A DNA stretch of 25,210 bases from a virus. Shown in pieces: positions 15,338 through 23,212 of the stretch. Where the stretch lies: IMG/VR virus record IMGVR_UViG_3300017935_000009, positions 1 through 25,210 of that record. One strand, given 5' to 3'. A program made the translations under genes and the position numbers. A model generated the notes under the pieces. The model had not been told where the DNA came from. It searched no databases and worked only from the letters and a program-made list of their open reading frames with translations. Numbering within the stretch: position 1 is the first letter of the stretch; each line of letters begins with the position of its first letter.

Positions 15338-15360
15338 GGCGGGTGATTAAGGCACCCGCC
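15338..15360 (-). terminator. Hairpin after capsid gene (possible weak terminator)
   Basis: GGCGGGTG and CACCCGCC form an 8-bp GC-rich stem with a 7-base loop. On the minus strand it is followed only by TTTGG, so the U-tract is short. It lies between the capsid stop and the HNH start and may lower read-through or protect the capsid mRNA 3' end. Confidence 0.5.
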
Positions 15361-15382
15361 CACGGACTTGTGCAACCAGTGA

Positions 15383-15415
15383 TTAGCTGATTGCCGACGC
15401 TGCGTCGATCTGACG
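15383..15415 (-). CDS. Capsid exon 3 (last 10 codons and stop)
   Basis: CGT CAG ATC GAC ... ATC AGC TAA encodes RQIDAASAIS. It starts after the G of an ATG at 15416-15418, which I take as the terminal intron G. A short RxIDAAS-type end is what I recall for related capsid proteins. The ATG could in principle start a 12-codon ORF, but no RBS is present, so an exon is preferred. Confidence 0.6.
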   Translation of the reverse strand, partial: RQIDAASAIS

Positions 15416-17324
15416 CATTCTGCAATGTTGTTACTCACCTTTCGGCGGGATAGGTCATTTCTGCCTACCTCATACGGTTCAATTCCCGTATGTTCAGACT
15501 ATCGCATCGCTTGTAACAAGCGTTCTCTCACTTAGTCGTTCAGGCTGCTTTCGCTTGCCCCTTGTTGGCTTCTCAGCGTTCAAGACAATCAGAGAGAATT
15601 TACCCACGACCAGTATGTTAATCGTGGTATCTGGTCCTAGCGAGGTCGTAAAATGAACTCGATAGGATGTCCCAACTAGCGACCGGCTACAGCAGCCATC
15701 GCTTTACCAGATGTAACCCGGACAGACTCAGTATATCCGGGGATCAACCCTTCAGGGTCTGCAACCGTCGGCTCAGCGTTCTGCACGATGTTGCACTTGA
15801 TGTTGCGCCACTCGCCGTCTCCGTAAGTGGTGTCGCCCTGCGCTCCAAGGTTAATGGCGAAGATACCGTCCTTACCGAAGATGTAGGTGCGAAGGGCCGT
15901 CAGGCCAGTCACGCCACTGTAGTTGATGGTCTTGGTGACCAACGGAGACTGGAAGAAATGAACGCCCGTGGTCGGGATTTCAATGACTTCCGTCAGATCG
16001 ACGCTGACCAGCTCTTCCATGCGGGCGAGACCCACAGGGGTGTGCTTCAGGATGTCGATAGGCGAATCGTTGCTGTTGTCAGCCGTCACGTCGCCAAGGG
16101 CGAACGGATGGATGACGCCGACAAAGGACTTGGAAGCCTCGTCGAACGGACGGATCGAACGGCCAGCCATAGACTGGACGCTGTTACGAATCTGAGACAG
16201 CGACAGAGCGGTGAAGCTCGCCGTGGTTGTCGCAGCCAGTTCCACCAACACGCTGGCATCGATGCTGGATGCACCGTCAGCAGTTGCGCGAACCAATGCG
16301 CTCAGAGACTCGCCAAGACGATACGACATTTCTTTCGCAACGTTCTCGACGGTCTGGTCAATCGCGGTTGCGAGAGACAGGGACGAAAAGTTCGCGTAGT
16401 CAGCGTACTCGCCGATAGTGGCAGTCGTATTCAGGACGTTGACGGACAGGGACGGGCCCACAGTTCCTTCGGTCGTCTGGTTGGTGTTAGCAGCCAGCGG
16501 CACGTACATGAACATTTCTAATGTGTTTTGGGTTTAAGACTCGAAAGTCCCTGATGTCACCATCAGGTCGCTCTGCATGTCACCATGCAGTTCAGACTCT
16601 ATCATGACTCCCTGCGGAGTCTCTTGCGTATTAGTCGTTAGGGATACCCCACGAGAATTCAAAATTCTTAACTGTTGCCAATAAACTCGACGCAATTCGT
16701 TGTTCGCTTCAGGAGCGAGTCTAACGAAATTCAGCAAGATTTTTGCTTGTTCCCGTTTCACAACTAGGTAAGGGAGCGTTGCTAATAGAAGAATCTCTAT
16801 ATCCTTCTTCTTTAGCACTCGCCACATGTAGGCTTCTTTCGTTTTCGCTGTCGCTTTCTTTGACAGGTATACGCTTCCGCCAAAATTACTTTGCAGCCAA
16901 TCAATCAACTTCTTACTCGTGCTTTGTACCATCACGATTGAGTTGTAATTTATGCAGGTCTCTTTTTGACCAGCACCGATTGTGATGCAACCTTCACCAT
17001 CTAGAATGCCTGCGAGGTAGCCATACTTCGCTTTATCTGACATTTTGCCTCCTTTCGGATATTATGTAGGCATGGGGTCTTTCCTCGGTATTGTCTACTA
17101 TTTACTATAGCAGGGGTCCACCGATTTAGCAAGATTTATTTTTACAACCAGTACAAAATGTTTTAGATATACTGGTTACCGCTCTTCATGGGCAGGTCAA
17201 GGCGCTCTGCGCATGCGACGAACGGGGTTTGCGCCTTCAGGTTCTCACGGAACCGTTTATCATAATACTTCACCGTGGATTGAGGCAGGTTGGATTGCTG
17301 GTTTCCAGCAGGAGAGAAAGACAT
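15383..17324 (-). CDS. Major capsid protein, split by two group I introns (spliced 335 aa)
   Basis: Proposed join of 17169-17324, 15694-16512 and 15383-15415, all in phase 0, giving 335 residues. The ATG at 17324 has AAGGATAGATT upstream. Exon 1 gives the N-arm (TVKYYDKRFRENLKAQTPF, then LPMKSGNQY). Exon 2 continues FMYVPLAANTNQTTEGTVG, ATIGEYADYANFSSL, YRLGESLSALVRATADGA and IFGKDGIFAINLG. Exon 3 gives RQIDAASAIS. This pattern (YYDKxFxxNLK, EGxVG, ATIGxYADYxN, ExxYRxGxxL) is that of HK97-fold, N4-gp56-like major capsid proteins. Position after portal and scaffold agrees. Family is from memory and the joins from intron structure; intron 1 ends are strongly supported, the 5' end of intron 2 less so. 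Confidence 0.85.
15416..15693 (-). ncRNA. Group I intron 2 in capsid gene (278 nt, no ORF)
   Basis: A minimal group I ribozyme. P7 is GACTA (15533-15537) with TAGTC (15497-15501); P3 is TTCTCTC (15592-15598) with GAGAGAA (15523-15529); P8 is the CGCTTGT...AAGCG hairpin 15508-15522; P9 is CATACGG...CCGTATG at 15471-15492. The motif GAACGACTAA before P7' and GATAGTCTGAAC match the R and S elements. P1 likely pairs exon GATGGCT (15694-15700) with GGACATC (15666-15672), with one mismatch and a U.G pair at the splice site. The 3' end CATTGCAGAATG resembles intron 1 (CATTAGAAATG). The core is convincing; the exact 5' splice site is the weakest point. Confidence 0.8.
15694..16512 (-). CDS. Capsid exon 2 (273 codons)
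   Basis: Carries most of the capsid protein. The frame begins TTC ATG TAC (16512 onward) right after the last G of intron 1. It ends ATG GCT at 15694. Without splicing, the frame would run five codons into intron 2 and stop at TAG 15676-15678, and an ATG at 16515 without RBS could be mistaken for the gene start. Confidence 0.85.
16513..17168 (-). ncRNA. Group I intron 1 in capsid gene (656 nt) with LAGLIDADG ORF
   Basis: P1: exon AACCAGTAT (17169-17177) pairs with GTACTGGTT (17146-17154), the splice-site T against G, the canonical U.G pair. P3: TCTTGC (17129-17134) with GCAAGA (16622-16627). P4: TCGGT (17120-17124) with ACCGA (17085-17089). P5: CTGCTAT (17107-17113) with ATAGTAG (17095-17101). 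P6: ACCCC (17074-17078) with GGGGT (16646-16650), the ORF starting in its loop. P7: GACT (16633-16636) with AGTC (16595-16598). P8: GACTCC/GGAGTC at 16606-16621. P9 and P9.1 are perfect hairpins with GTGA loops (16573-16590, 16550-16567). The exon phase is preserved across the splice. Confidence 0.9.
16534..17043 (-). CDS. LAGLIDADG homing endonuclease inside intron 1
   Basis: 169 residues with ATG 17043 and AAGGAGGCAAA upstream. Residues 9-18 are YLAGILDGEG, a classical LAGLIDADG motif with the catalytic Asp; only one such motif is present, so the enzyme would act as a homodimer (as in the I-CreI type). Helix/strand pattern with KKLIDWLQSNFGG and AYMWRVLKKKDIEILLLATL fits the family. Its last 40 codons run through P6', P7, P3', P8, P9 and P9.1 of the intron, so protein and ribozyme constrain the same bases. 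It should cut the intron-less capsid gene near the exon 1/exon 2 junction (inference). Confidence 0.92.
   Translation of the reverse strand: MSDKAKYGYLAGILDGEGCITIGAGQKETCINYNSIVMVQSTSKKLIDWLQSNFGGSVYLSKKATAKTKEAYMWRVLKKKDIEILLLATLPYLVVKREQAKILLNFVRLAPEANNELRRVYWQQLRILNSRGVSLTTNTQETPQGVMIESELHGDMQSDLMVTSGTFES
17169..17324 (-). CDS. Capsid exon 1 (52 codons)
   Basis: ATG 17324 with AAGGATAGATT before it. Encodes an N-arm with TVKYYDKRFRENLKAQTPF and ends SGNQY. If left unspliced it would add one Ile and stop (TAA 17163-17165), a 53-residue peptide. Read together with exon 2 it restores an unbroken capsid N-terminus; the continuing SGNQY-FMYVPL join is natural for this family. Confidence 0.85.
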
Positions 17325-17339
17325 AATCTATCCTTCAGG

Positions 17340-18476
17340 TTAAGCTGATACTGGTGCACGCTTTCTGGCGTCCGCTGCACGTTGCAGGTCGTTCACCAAC
17401 TTTGCAAAAGCCGGGTTTCTAAGTTTTTTCTTATACTCTTCGGAAGGCATGTTATCAATATCATCCAAAGTAATGTCAGTTGTCACACCACTTGTTGTGG
17501 AGTCTGAAGCATTGCTGCTATTCAGACCGGACGGGACTCTTACTTGGCGCTTTGTTTGCGGCTGCTCGACGGGAGTAATCCGACTCTCGGTTGCAACTGG
17601 AACCGGCGATACTTTTGGTTCCGTACTCGGCGCGGGTGCAGTCGGACCCACTGTGGGTACAGACGGCACGGGCGCGGGAGTTACCTCACGCACGATAGGG
17701 CTGTCGAGGAGCAATCCGGCTCCCTTCAGCGTTGAAAAAGCTAAGTTGAACATCGCGACAGTAGGATTTAGCTTCTTCTTGAACATCCATGCTGTCAGTA
17801 CTTGTTTGTTTTCAGCACACGGATAAAACTCCGGTGTCTGTTTCTCGAAAATGTCGTAGTTCGACTTTGCCGTCAACTGCAACATGAGCAACTGTTGGTT
17901 GTTCAGTGTTTGACGCAGTACGTCAGGCTTCATGCCGACGCTGGCTTCGAACATCGTGTCAATCGCTTCTAGCGACTTCGACGGATCGTTCAAGTCTTGC
18001 GAAAGATTGAACCGCTCTTCGGTGGACAACTCGCGCGGCTTAAACTCAACAAATGACTCAAAGCGCTGTGCGTCGTCGGGCAGTGGCGTATCGTCCACGA
18101 TCCCCAGCGTTTGTTTGCGGGTGACCTCGCGCAACTTGCGCACGAGTTCGACATTTTGAGCTGTGAGTTTTTGCGCCAACTCGTCCGGCGTATGATAGAC
18201 GATGACTTGTTTTCCACCCAACTTCGCACCGGCAATATCTGTCGGCTGGTACTCGTATCGAAGCTCTGGCAATGCATCCGTAGGCGCAACTACCTGATCG
18301 CTATGCGCAACTATGGGCTCGCTATGCGCAACTATGGGAGCAACCGCGGACGTGATGCGCGGGTCACTCGGATCGTCAAGTGTGTTATCGCCGGGTGCGA
18401 CGGGCGCAGCTGTGGGCGCGATCACTTCCGGCTCCATTCGACTAAGACGGTTACGAACTGAACTGTTCATTGGCAT
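17340..18476 (-). CDS. Putative capsid scaffold protein (378 aa)
   Basis: ATG 18476 has AGGAGGAGATT upstream. It is located between portal/small protein and the major capsid gene, the usual place for scaffold. Residues ~15-75 are Pro/Ala/Asp-rich with a tandem heptad (PIVAHSE, PIVAHSD, QVVAPTD). About 80-265 are helical and charged (DELAQKLTAQNVELVRKLRE; NQQLLMLQLTAKSNYD). About 270-345 are Pro/Thr/Val-rich linker, then a charged helical end (NDLQRAADARKRAPVSA). Long disordered and helical parts with a basic C-terminus fit a scaffold that binds coat protein. No protease motif visible. Assignment rests on order and composition. Confidence 0.75.
   Translation of the reverse strand: MPMNSSVRNRLSRMEPEVIAPTAAPVAPGDNTLDDPSDPRITSAVAPIVAHSEPIVAHSDQVVAPTDALPELRYEYQPTDIAGAKLGGKQVIVYHTPDELAQKLTAQNVELVRKLREVTRKQTLGIVDDTPLPDDAQRFESFVEFKPRELSTEERFNLSQDLNDPSKSLEAIDTMFEASVGMKPDVLRQTLNNQQLLMLQLTAKSNYDIFEKQTPEFYPCAENKQVLTAWMFKKKLNPTVAMFNLAFSTLKGAGLLLDSPIVREVTPAPVPSVPTVGPTAPAPSTEPKVSPVPVATESRITPVEQPQTKRQVRVPSGLNSSNASDSTTSGVTTDITLDDIDNMPSEEYKKKLRNPAFAKLVNDLQRAADARKRAPVSA
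18300..18338 (-). repeat. In-frame tandem repeat (two 18-bp identical copies, 21-bp period)
   Basis: 18300-18317 and 18321-18338 are identical, and a third degenerate copy lies at about 18282-18297. The 21-bp period keeps the frame and encodes the heptads PIVAHSE, PIVAHSD and QVVAPTD in the scaffold N-terminus. Slippage expansion is the likely origin. Confidence 0.8.
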
Positions 18477-18490
18477 AATCTCCTCCTAGA

Positions 18491-18844
18491 TTATTGAAAC
18501 TCTGGTGAAACGTTCGGCATTTCCGGATTCTCGGGTGTGCCGAGTTTCGAAGCGTTATAGTGTGCAAGATCGAACTCTTCGACAATCCTCTGTATCAGCC
18601 CTGTGTAAAATTGGGCCGCGGCCTTTGCAACACAATGCAGTGCAACTACGGACTCGGGCTGGTCGACGGGCGTATTCATGAGCGCCGTGTTGAAGTCCTT
18701 CACAACTTGGACCATCAACAGCTGCATGATGTCCCAACCTTCCTGCTGTATGTATGCAGAAAGTATTTGCTTTTGACGGGCGTCAAGTTTGATGTCCATC
18801 TCCATGACGTTTGCCATCTCAAGTGACTTCACTGGATCGAGCAT
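18491..18844 (-). CDS. Small helical head-module protein (117 aa)
   Basis: I start it at ATG 18844 (MLDPVKSLEM) because TCGGAGGAGAC lies just before it; the in-frame ATG at 18874 falls within a hairpin and has no RBS. The product is mostly helical, with MEMDIKLDARQKQILSAYIQ, MQLLMVQVVKDFNTALM and AAAQFYTGLIQRIVEEFD, and an acidic/Pro C-terminus. It lies between portal and scaffold. No family recognised; an assembly cofactor or small head protein is plausible from location only. Confidence 0.8.
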   Translation of the reverse strand: MLDPVKSLEMANVMEMDIKLDARQKQILSAYIQQEGWDIMQLLMVQVVKDFNTALMNTPVDQPESVVALHCVAKAAAQFYTGLIQRIVEEFDLAHYNASKLGTPENPEMPNVSPEFQ

Positions 18845-18862
18845 GTCTCCTCCGAAATTTTG

Positions 18863-18895
18863 GGGGCAGTGCACAATAGGTTAAGTGTCTGCCCC
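18863..18895 (-). promoter_or_regulatory. Intergenic hairpin between portal and small head gene
   Basis: GGGGCAG (18889-18895 side) and CTGCCCC (18863-18869 side) form a 7-bp stem with a 19-base loop in which a short CAC/GTG stem is possible. No U-tract follows, so an RNA-processing site or weak attenuator is more likely than a terminator. Confidence 0.4.
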
Positions 18896-18902
18896 GCTCA
18901 TA

Positions 18903-21089
18903 TTACTCAACCGTAGGCTGTTGACCTTCAAGCCCCTGAGGGCTAGGCGTGCCTTCAACCGCTTCGCTCATACCGTTTGCCCTTGCGGACTCACGTATGA
19001 TGTCGCGTTTGATTCGGTTGTCCGATTCTTGGTCGGCTAATTGTTGTTTTTGTTGGAACTTCTGTTGGTCGCCTTGTGCCTTAGCCTGTGTCTGCATCTG
19101 CATCTGTGCGGCCTTCGAACTGGCGGCACGCTTTTTCTTCATGGCGTCGGTCAGAGGCTTGATGATGTCCTGTCCGTTCTTCCATTCGGACGCTTCCATC
19201 CACATGTTGATAATTGGCTTGAAGTCAATGTACTCTTCGTTGATGTCCGCCAGACTTTCTTGTATCTGTGGGTTGTCCAGAATCTGAGTCAACATGACCA
19301 TTGACTGGGCCATCGTACGCTTAGCTGCCAAGCTAGAACCTGCAAGAACCTCGTACTCGATTTGAGCATCGTGGAACTCTTGCATGTCAATGTGCTTCGC
19401 ATACGCTTCCCCCCGCTCTTTTCCAAGAACGGCAAGTATGGCTTTGTCCGACATTATGTTGAAGATCAACATGTCGAGGATGCTGAGGAACGGTTTGAAC
19501 ACCTGTTCGATGAAGTTGTCCAGCGGGCCATCGAGACGTGTTGCGCTCGCACCCGCGAGAATGTTTGCACCGCCAGCCGTTCGCCCCATTGAGGAACGCG
19601 GACCTGCGGTAGACCCCTGCACTAACTGCTGATCTGCACCAGACGAGGACTCTGTAGCCTGCTCCGATTCCTTGAGTGCACTCCAAACATCTGACGGTAC
19701 TTTCGGAGTTTCCATCAGACGATATGCTTTTTCGGTGTCCTTGACGGTGAGAATTTTTCCAATGCCCGACCGAATCATTTGTGTCGGGGCGTTGTCATCA
19801 CGGTCGCGTAGGTACAACGGGTTGACGCCGAACGAAAGGATTTTCAGAATGGCATTGATGGTGCCTTGGTCGACACGTTGGTTTTGCCCAACGATCAGCC
19901 CGAGACCCATGCCATAGAATGCCTTTGGTCGGTTCCACCAGTTGGCGGAAAGAAACGGTACCTGTTTGAACTCGTTCTTGCCTGTAAAGATGACGGTCTT
20001 TTGATTGAGAACCATGATCTTTCGATCTTTGTCCCAATACTCCATGATCTCAAGCTTGCGGCGCAGCGGGTCAGGGCTTACTCTGATGTTGACCTTCTCC
20101 GCGTGGTGAACGACACCTTCGATGTAAGAGGCTTGTTCCGTCTCCAGTAGTTGGGCCTGTTCTTTTCCTGTGGCCCAGAATTTCTTTAGGTCTTCCTCCC
20201 CCGGAAAGCGCCAGCCTTTTATTGCTTCACCCTTTTCGCCATCAGCCAATGCCTGTACGACGGCATCGCGCAGTTCCTTCATTTGGTAGAAGTCCATGTA
20301 GCGAACGTCTATGACCCACGCGGCTTTGCGAATATCTGAGACGTTTAACTGGGGGTCAACTAGAACTTTGTCGAGCGGACGAAATTCGAATACGGGCAGC
20401 GGAACGATCTTCTCACGAACCTTGATATTGGGTGGTTCGTCGGTGACGACACTGTCGTCTGGCGTGCCGTCGGTGCCCGGAAGATTTACGACCGAGGCTG
20501 TCCTAGTGTAGTACTGGATCGTCTTCCAGTCGTATCCCCACTTCCAAATACCAGTTCCGAGATGCGCCATCTGCTCCAAGCCCCATTTAGTCTGGGTTTT
20601 GAATTCACAGTCGCGCAGGATGTATGAGAGCAGTGTAGTCTTTGCGTCCACGATCTGTTGGGTCTTACCAGCTGCGACGGGGTCATTGCTGGTTCCACCT
20701 GTAGGTCGAAGAATCATTGGAGGATCGTCGTAAAAGAGACCCTTGTGGAGTTGAGGTACGACCGCGTTGCACACCTTCGCAACGGTAAAGCGCTGGACGT
20801 TGGGCTCAAGGACGTACGTGTTTTCGTACACGGTCATTGGGCGCGGCGATTGGTACAGAAGGTCAGCATCTCTCCAAAGCAATGTCCACTGTCTGTTTGA
20901 GATGTACGCCTTCGCAGCCACAGCGGATTGCACGACGAGTGCTAGGTCGCCGCCGATGGTCAGGATGTCGCCGTCTTTGTTAAAATCCTCGTTGGTCAAA
21001 TCCCTGTTGGGATTACCTTCGGAGTTTTCCAGATCAGCGATTCCAAGTGTTTCGATCTTCGCGGGCGATGTTTCAACTGTGTCTGCCAT
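18903..21089 (-). CDS. Portal protein
   Basis: 728 residues, ATG 21089 preceded by CGGAGAGAT, nine bases after the terminase stop. The length, the adjacency to the terminase and the sequence character fit a podovirus-type portal: an N-terminal helical part, then WGLEQMAHLGTGIWKWGYDW (about 170-190), a clip/stem region with PVFEFRPLDKVLVDPQ, a central NWWNRPKAFYGMGLGLIVGQ, and a long C-terminal Gln/Lys-rich helix (KAAQMQMQTQAKAQGDQQKF) that could form a barrel. The portal ring sits at one capsid vertex, docks the terminase and threads DNA. No truncation seen. Confidence 0.9.
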   Translation of the reverse strand: MADTVETSPAKIETLGIADLENSEGNPNRDLTNEDFNKDGDILTIGGDLALVVQSAVAAKAYISNRQWTLLWRDADLLYQSPRPMTVYENTYVLEPNVQRFTVAKVCNAVVPQLHKGLFYDDPPMILRPTGGTSNDPVAAGKTQQIVDAKTTLLSYILRDCEFKTQTKWGLEQMAHLGTGIWKWGYDWKTIQYYTRTASVVNLPGTDGTPDDSVVTDEPPNIKVREKIVPLPVFEFRPLDKVLVDPQLNVSDIRKAAWVIDVRYMDFYQMKELRDAVVQALADGEKGEAIKGWRFPGEEDLKKFWATGKEQAQLLETEQASYIEGVVHHAEKVNIRVSPDPLRRKLEIMEYWDKDRKIMVLNQKTVIFTGKNEFKQVPFLSANWWNRPKAFYGMGLGLIVGQNQRVDQGTINAILKILSFGVNPLYLRDRDDNAPTQMIRSGIGKILTVKDTEKAYRLMETPKVPSDVWSALKESEQATESSSGADQQLVQGSTAGPRSSMGRTAGGANILAGASATRLDGPLDNFIEQVFKPFLSILDMLIFNIMSDKAILAVLGKERGEAYAKHIDMQEFHDAQIEYEVLAGSSLAAKRTMAQSMVMLTQILDNPQIQESLADINEEYIDFKPIINMWMEASEWKNGQDIIKPLTDAMKKKRAASSKAAQMQMQTQAKAQGDQQKFQQKQQLADQESDNRIKRDIIRESARANGMSEAVEGTPSPQGLEGQQPTVE

Positions 21090-21098
21090 ATCTCTCCG

Positions 21099-23102
21099 TT
21101 AAAACAAGTCTGCCAGTGGGTCGGTCGCTGACGGATCGTACGTGTCCTCTTTGACAGCGTTGATCGCCTCATAGAGACTCATGTCAGGATTTTCCTGAAC
21201 CATCTGCTGTGCATTGAACTTTGCGTAAGCACCCAGCCCGTAGGTCTGTTCGTATTTAGCCTTGCCCAGCGGGTCAGGACAGTATGTGTCCTGCTGTGCA
21301 GTGATTTTTGCTTCCATCTCTGCGTACCCAGAAAACTGGTTGACGAGCAGCGCAAGAGCATCGACAATGTCGTCGTGCGTTGCCGCCGCGGTTCCGAACT
21401 TCGAAAGTTCGTCGTAAAGTTCTTCGAGCGAGGGACAGGAGTTGACGAACAGAAGGCGCTCGTCTCCGAGGTATCGTAGAACCGGCTTCGCCTTCATCAT
21501 CTTCGAATTGGCTTTGTTGCCCAATCCCAAAGAGACGAATTCTATGCTGGCGCGCACCTTCAATTTGTCCATCTCGCGATAGACTTCTCTGCCGAGCCAT
21601 TTGACGCCGACAGACTCCTCAATACAAACTCGCCTAGGCTTCCACTTCAGCACATTAGCGGCGATGACTGCAGGTAACTCATACTCGTTGAATCTTCCGC
21701 GGTTCATATCGATAACGTAAAATCGACCGCCGTAAATAAGTGCCGTAATGATGACCGTATAGTCTGCCCAACTCTTCGTCGAATAGGCTGTGTCGACGGT
21801 CATAACTATCATGCCAGTTCCGGGCATGAGATTCGCTTGGATTGTGCGTCGTATCAAAAGTTCGCGTGGGAACTTGACGACGTGCATCTGTGTCGGATCG
21901 TTGAGGTACTTGATTGCGAAGTACTCGTCGGTCTTTTTCTTGGTGCGAAGGAACTGATAAGTCAGTGCGTGAGGATTGTTTTCCTCATTGAACCAGAGGC
22001 CGCAGTCAGATTCGACCATTTCCTCTTCAATTTTTCCTGCCTTAACAGCTGCTTCGTTGGCCCACCAAGCAGCACGGATGTAAATCTTCATCGGGAAGTC
22101 TTCGCCCTCTTCGGCGTACTTCTTCGAGTTCTTGATATCCTGTCCGTACGTATCTTCTGAATCGTACCAAGTCCCAATCTTGTCGTAAAAACCGTAAGGA
22201 TGCAGCATGGCTTGGTTGATGCTGACCTGCTTATTGACCTTCTTCAGTCGGTCAACTGTCAAACTGTTCTCGTTCGTGACAACGTCGTCCAACTTCATGA
22301 TACAGACGTGCCAGCCTGCGAGGTTCTGTTCGATTGATGCCGCGAATACCGTGCACTCTTTCTCCAACTGGGAGACCGCGGGCGTCTGATATTCATAGCC
22401 CTTGCCGTCGTCCTTGGGGATGCAGTGTTCGGGGAAAACGATTTGAAAGATGCTAGGATCGCCATCGCGCATCGTCTTCGCCTGCAGGGCTTTTTTGAGG
22501 GTGAAGAGGTTCATGCACGAACTGTCAGCGTCTTCGAGTACAAAATGTCCTTTGATCTCACTTACAAAATCTTCTGCGAGGTCGAGCACGCCTGTCAGAA
22601 TGAGGATCGTCACTTCAGGGAAGCAGCATACCCACTGAACGCAATCCGCCATATCCATGGTGCTCTTGAAGCCGCCGCGAGGCACGAGCAGAAGACGCTC
22701 TTTCTTTTCGATGTAGTTCTCTTTCGCCGCAAATGCTTTGAAGTTCGGCAACGTCGGGTCTTTGCGAACGAAGAATTCGTTGCAAATTTCCTCATGCGTG
22801 TTATGTACCTTGCCGTCAGTCCAGACATACTCATGGTCTGTCATGGCATCGTAGCCAAGTAGTTTGCACAAAAAGAACAGATTGGTTTGCGCCATGAAAC
22901 GAACGCGCATCGTCAACTTGTTGTCCTTAGGCATGCCGTACTTATCGCCGACTTTGAGGACTTTCAACTGGTGAGCTGGAGAGAGTTTAGAAAAACTCTG
23001 CTGGGCCATTGCGTCGATCTCTTCCCAAGACTTGTCTCGATACTGGTAGTTCTTGTCTTGGAGATGTTTGTCCAGCATGGTTTGCAGGCTATCTATCTTC
23101 AC
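21099..23102 (-). CDS. terL: Terminase large subunit
   Basis: 667 residues with a GTG start at 23102, supported by GGAGGAGCT just upstream; no nearby ATG has an RBS. The ATPase domain shows Walker A VPRGGFKST (140-148) and a Walker B with acidic pair VCIMKLDD (266-273). The RuvC-like nuclease shows TVDTAYS (D437), CIEESVG (E495/E496) and HDDIVDA (D577, D578, D581). All expected catalytic acids are present. It pumps DNA into the prohead through the portal encoded next. No small terminase subunit is obvious upstream within the window; it may lie beyond the right edge or among the small genes. Confidence 0.97.
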   Translation of the reverse strand: MKIDSLQTMLDKHLQDKNYQYRDKSWEEIDAMAQQSFSKLSPAHQLKVLKVGDKYGMPKDNKLTMRVRFMAQTNLFFLCKLLGYDAMTDHEYVWTDGKVHNTHEEICNEFFVRKDPTLPNFKAFAAKENYIEKKERLLLVPRGGFKSTMDMADCVQWVCCFPEVTILILTGVLDLAEDFVSEIKGHFVLEDADSSCMNLFTLKKALQAKTMRDGDPSIFQIVFPEHCIPKDDGKGYEYQTPAVSQLEKECTVFAASIEQNLAGWHVCIMKLDDVVTNENSLTVDRLKKVNKQVSINQAMLHPYGFYDKIGTWYDSEDTYGQDIKNSKKYAEEGEDFPMKIYIRAAWWANEAAVKAGKIEEEMVESDCGLWFNEENNPHALTYQFLRTKKKTDEYFAIKYLNDPTQMHVVKFPRELLIRRTIQANLMPGTGMIVMTVDTAYSTKSWADYTVIITALIYGGRFYVIDMNRGRFNEYELPAVIAANVLKWKPRRVCIEESVGVKWLGREVYREMDKLKVRASIEFVSLGLGNKANSKMMKAKPVLRYLGDERLLFVNSCPSLEELYDELSKFGTAAATHDDIVDALALLVNQFSGYAEMEAKITAQQDTYCPDPLGKAKYEQTYGLGAYAKFNAQQMVQENPDMSLYEAINAVKEDTYDPSATDPLADLF

Positions 23103-23126
23103 AGCTCCTCCAAAAAATTAATGCCT

Positions 23127-23196
23127 CCGGACGATCAATCCGGTCTCGTGCGGCATACACGTCAGGCGACTTATTGTCAGGGGAGATACATCCCCT
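23127..23196 (-). promoter_or_regulatory. Gap with two short hairpins before the terminase gene
   Basis: In the 110-base gap 23103-23212, AGGGGA/TCCCCT (23179-23196) and CCGGA/TCCGG (23127-23143) form small stems. The second is followed after 8 bases by TTTTTT (around 23111-23116) and the terminase RBS. A partial terminator or leader is possible; no gene was found in the gap. Confidence 0.35.
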
Positions 23197-23212
23197 TATC
23201 GCGCCAAAATCA

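Noticed and set aside
15679-15693. Exon 2 simply ending at TAG 15676 as the natural capsid C-terminus
   Set aside because: The AVAGR tail is followed at once by a group I core, and an RQIDAASAIS exon follows the core; splicing is favoured, although the exact 5' site could be a few bases off.
16513-16515. ATG at 16515 as capsid start (279-residue protein)
   Set aside because: No RBS, lacks the N-arm found in exon 1, and its G is best explained as the last base of intron 1.
15667-16521. Long plus-strand open frame (284 codons) opposite the capsid gene
   Set aside because: It is antisense to a well-supported capsid exon, has no RBS and a biased Arg/Ser-rich composition typical of shadow frames.
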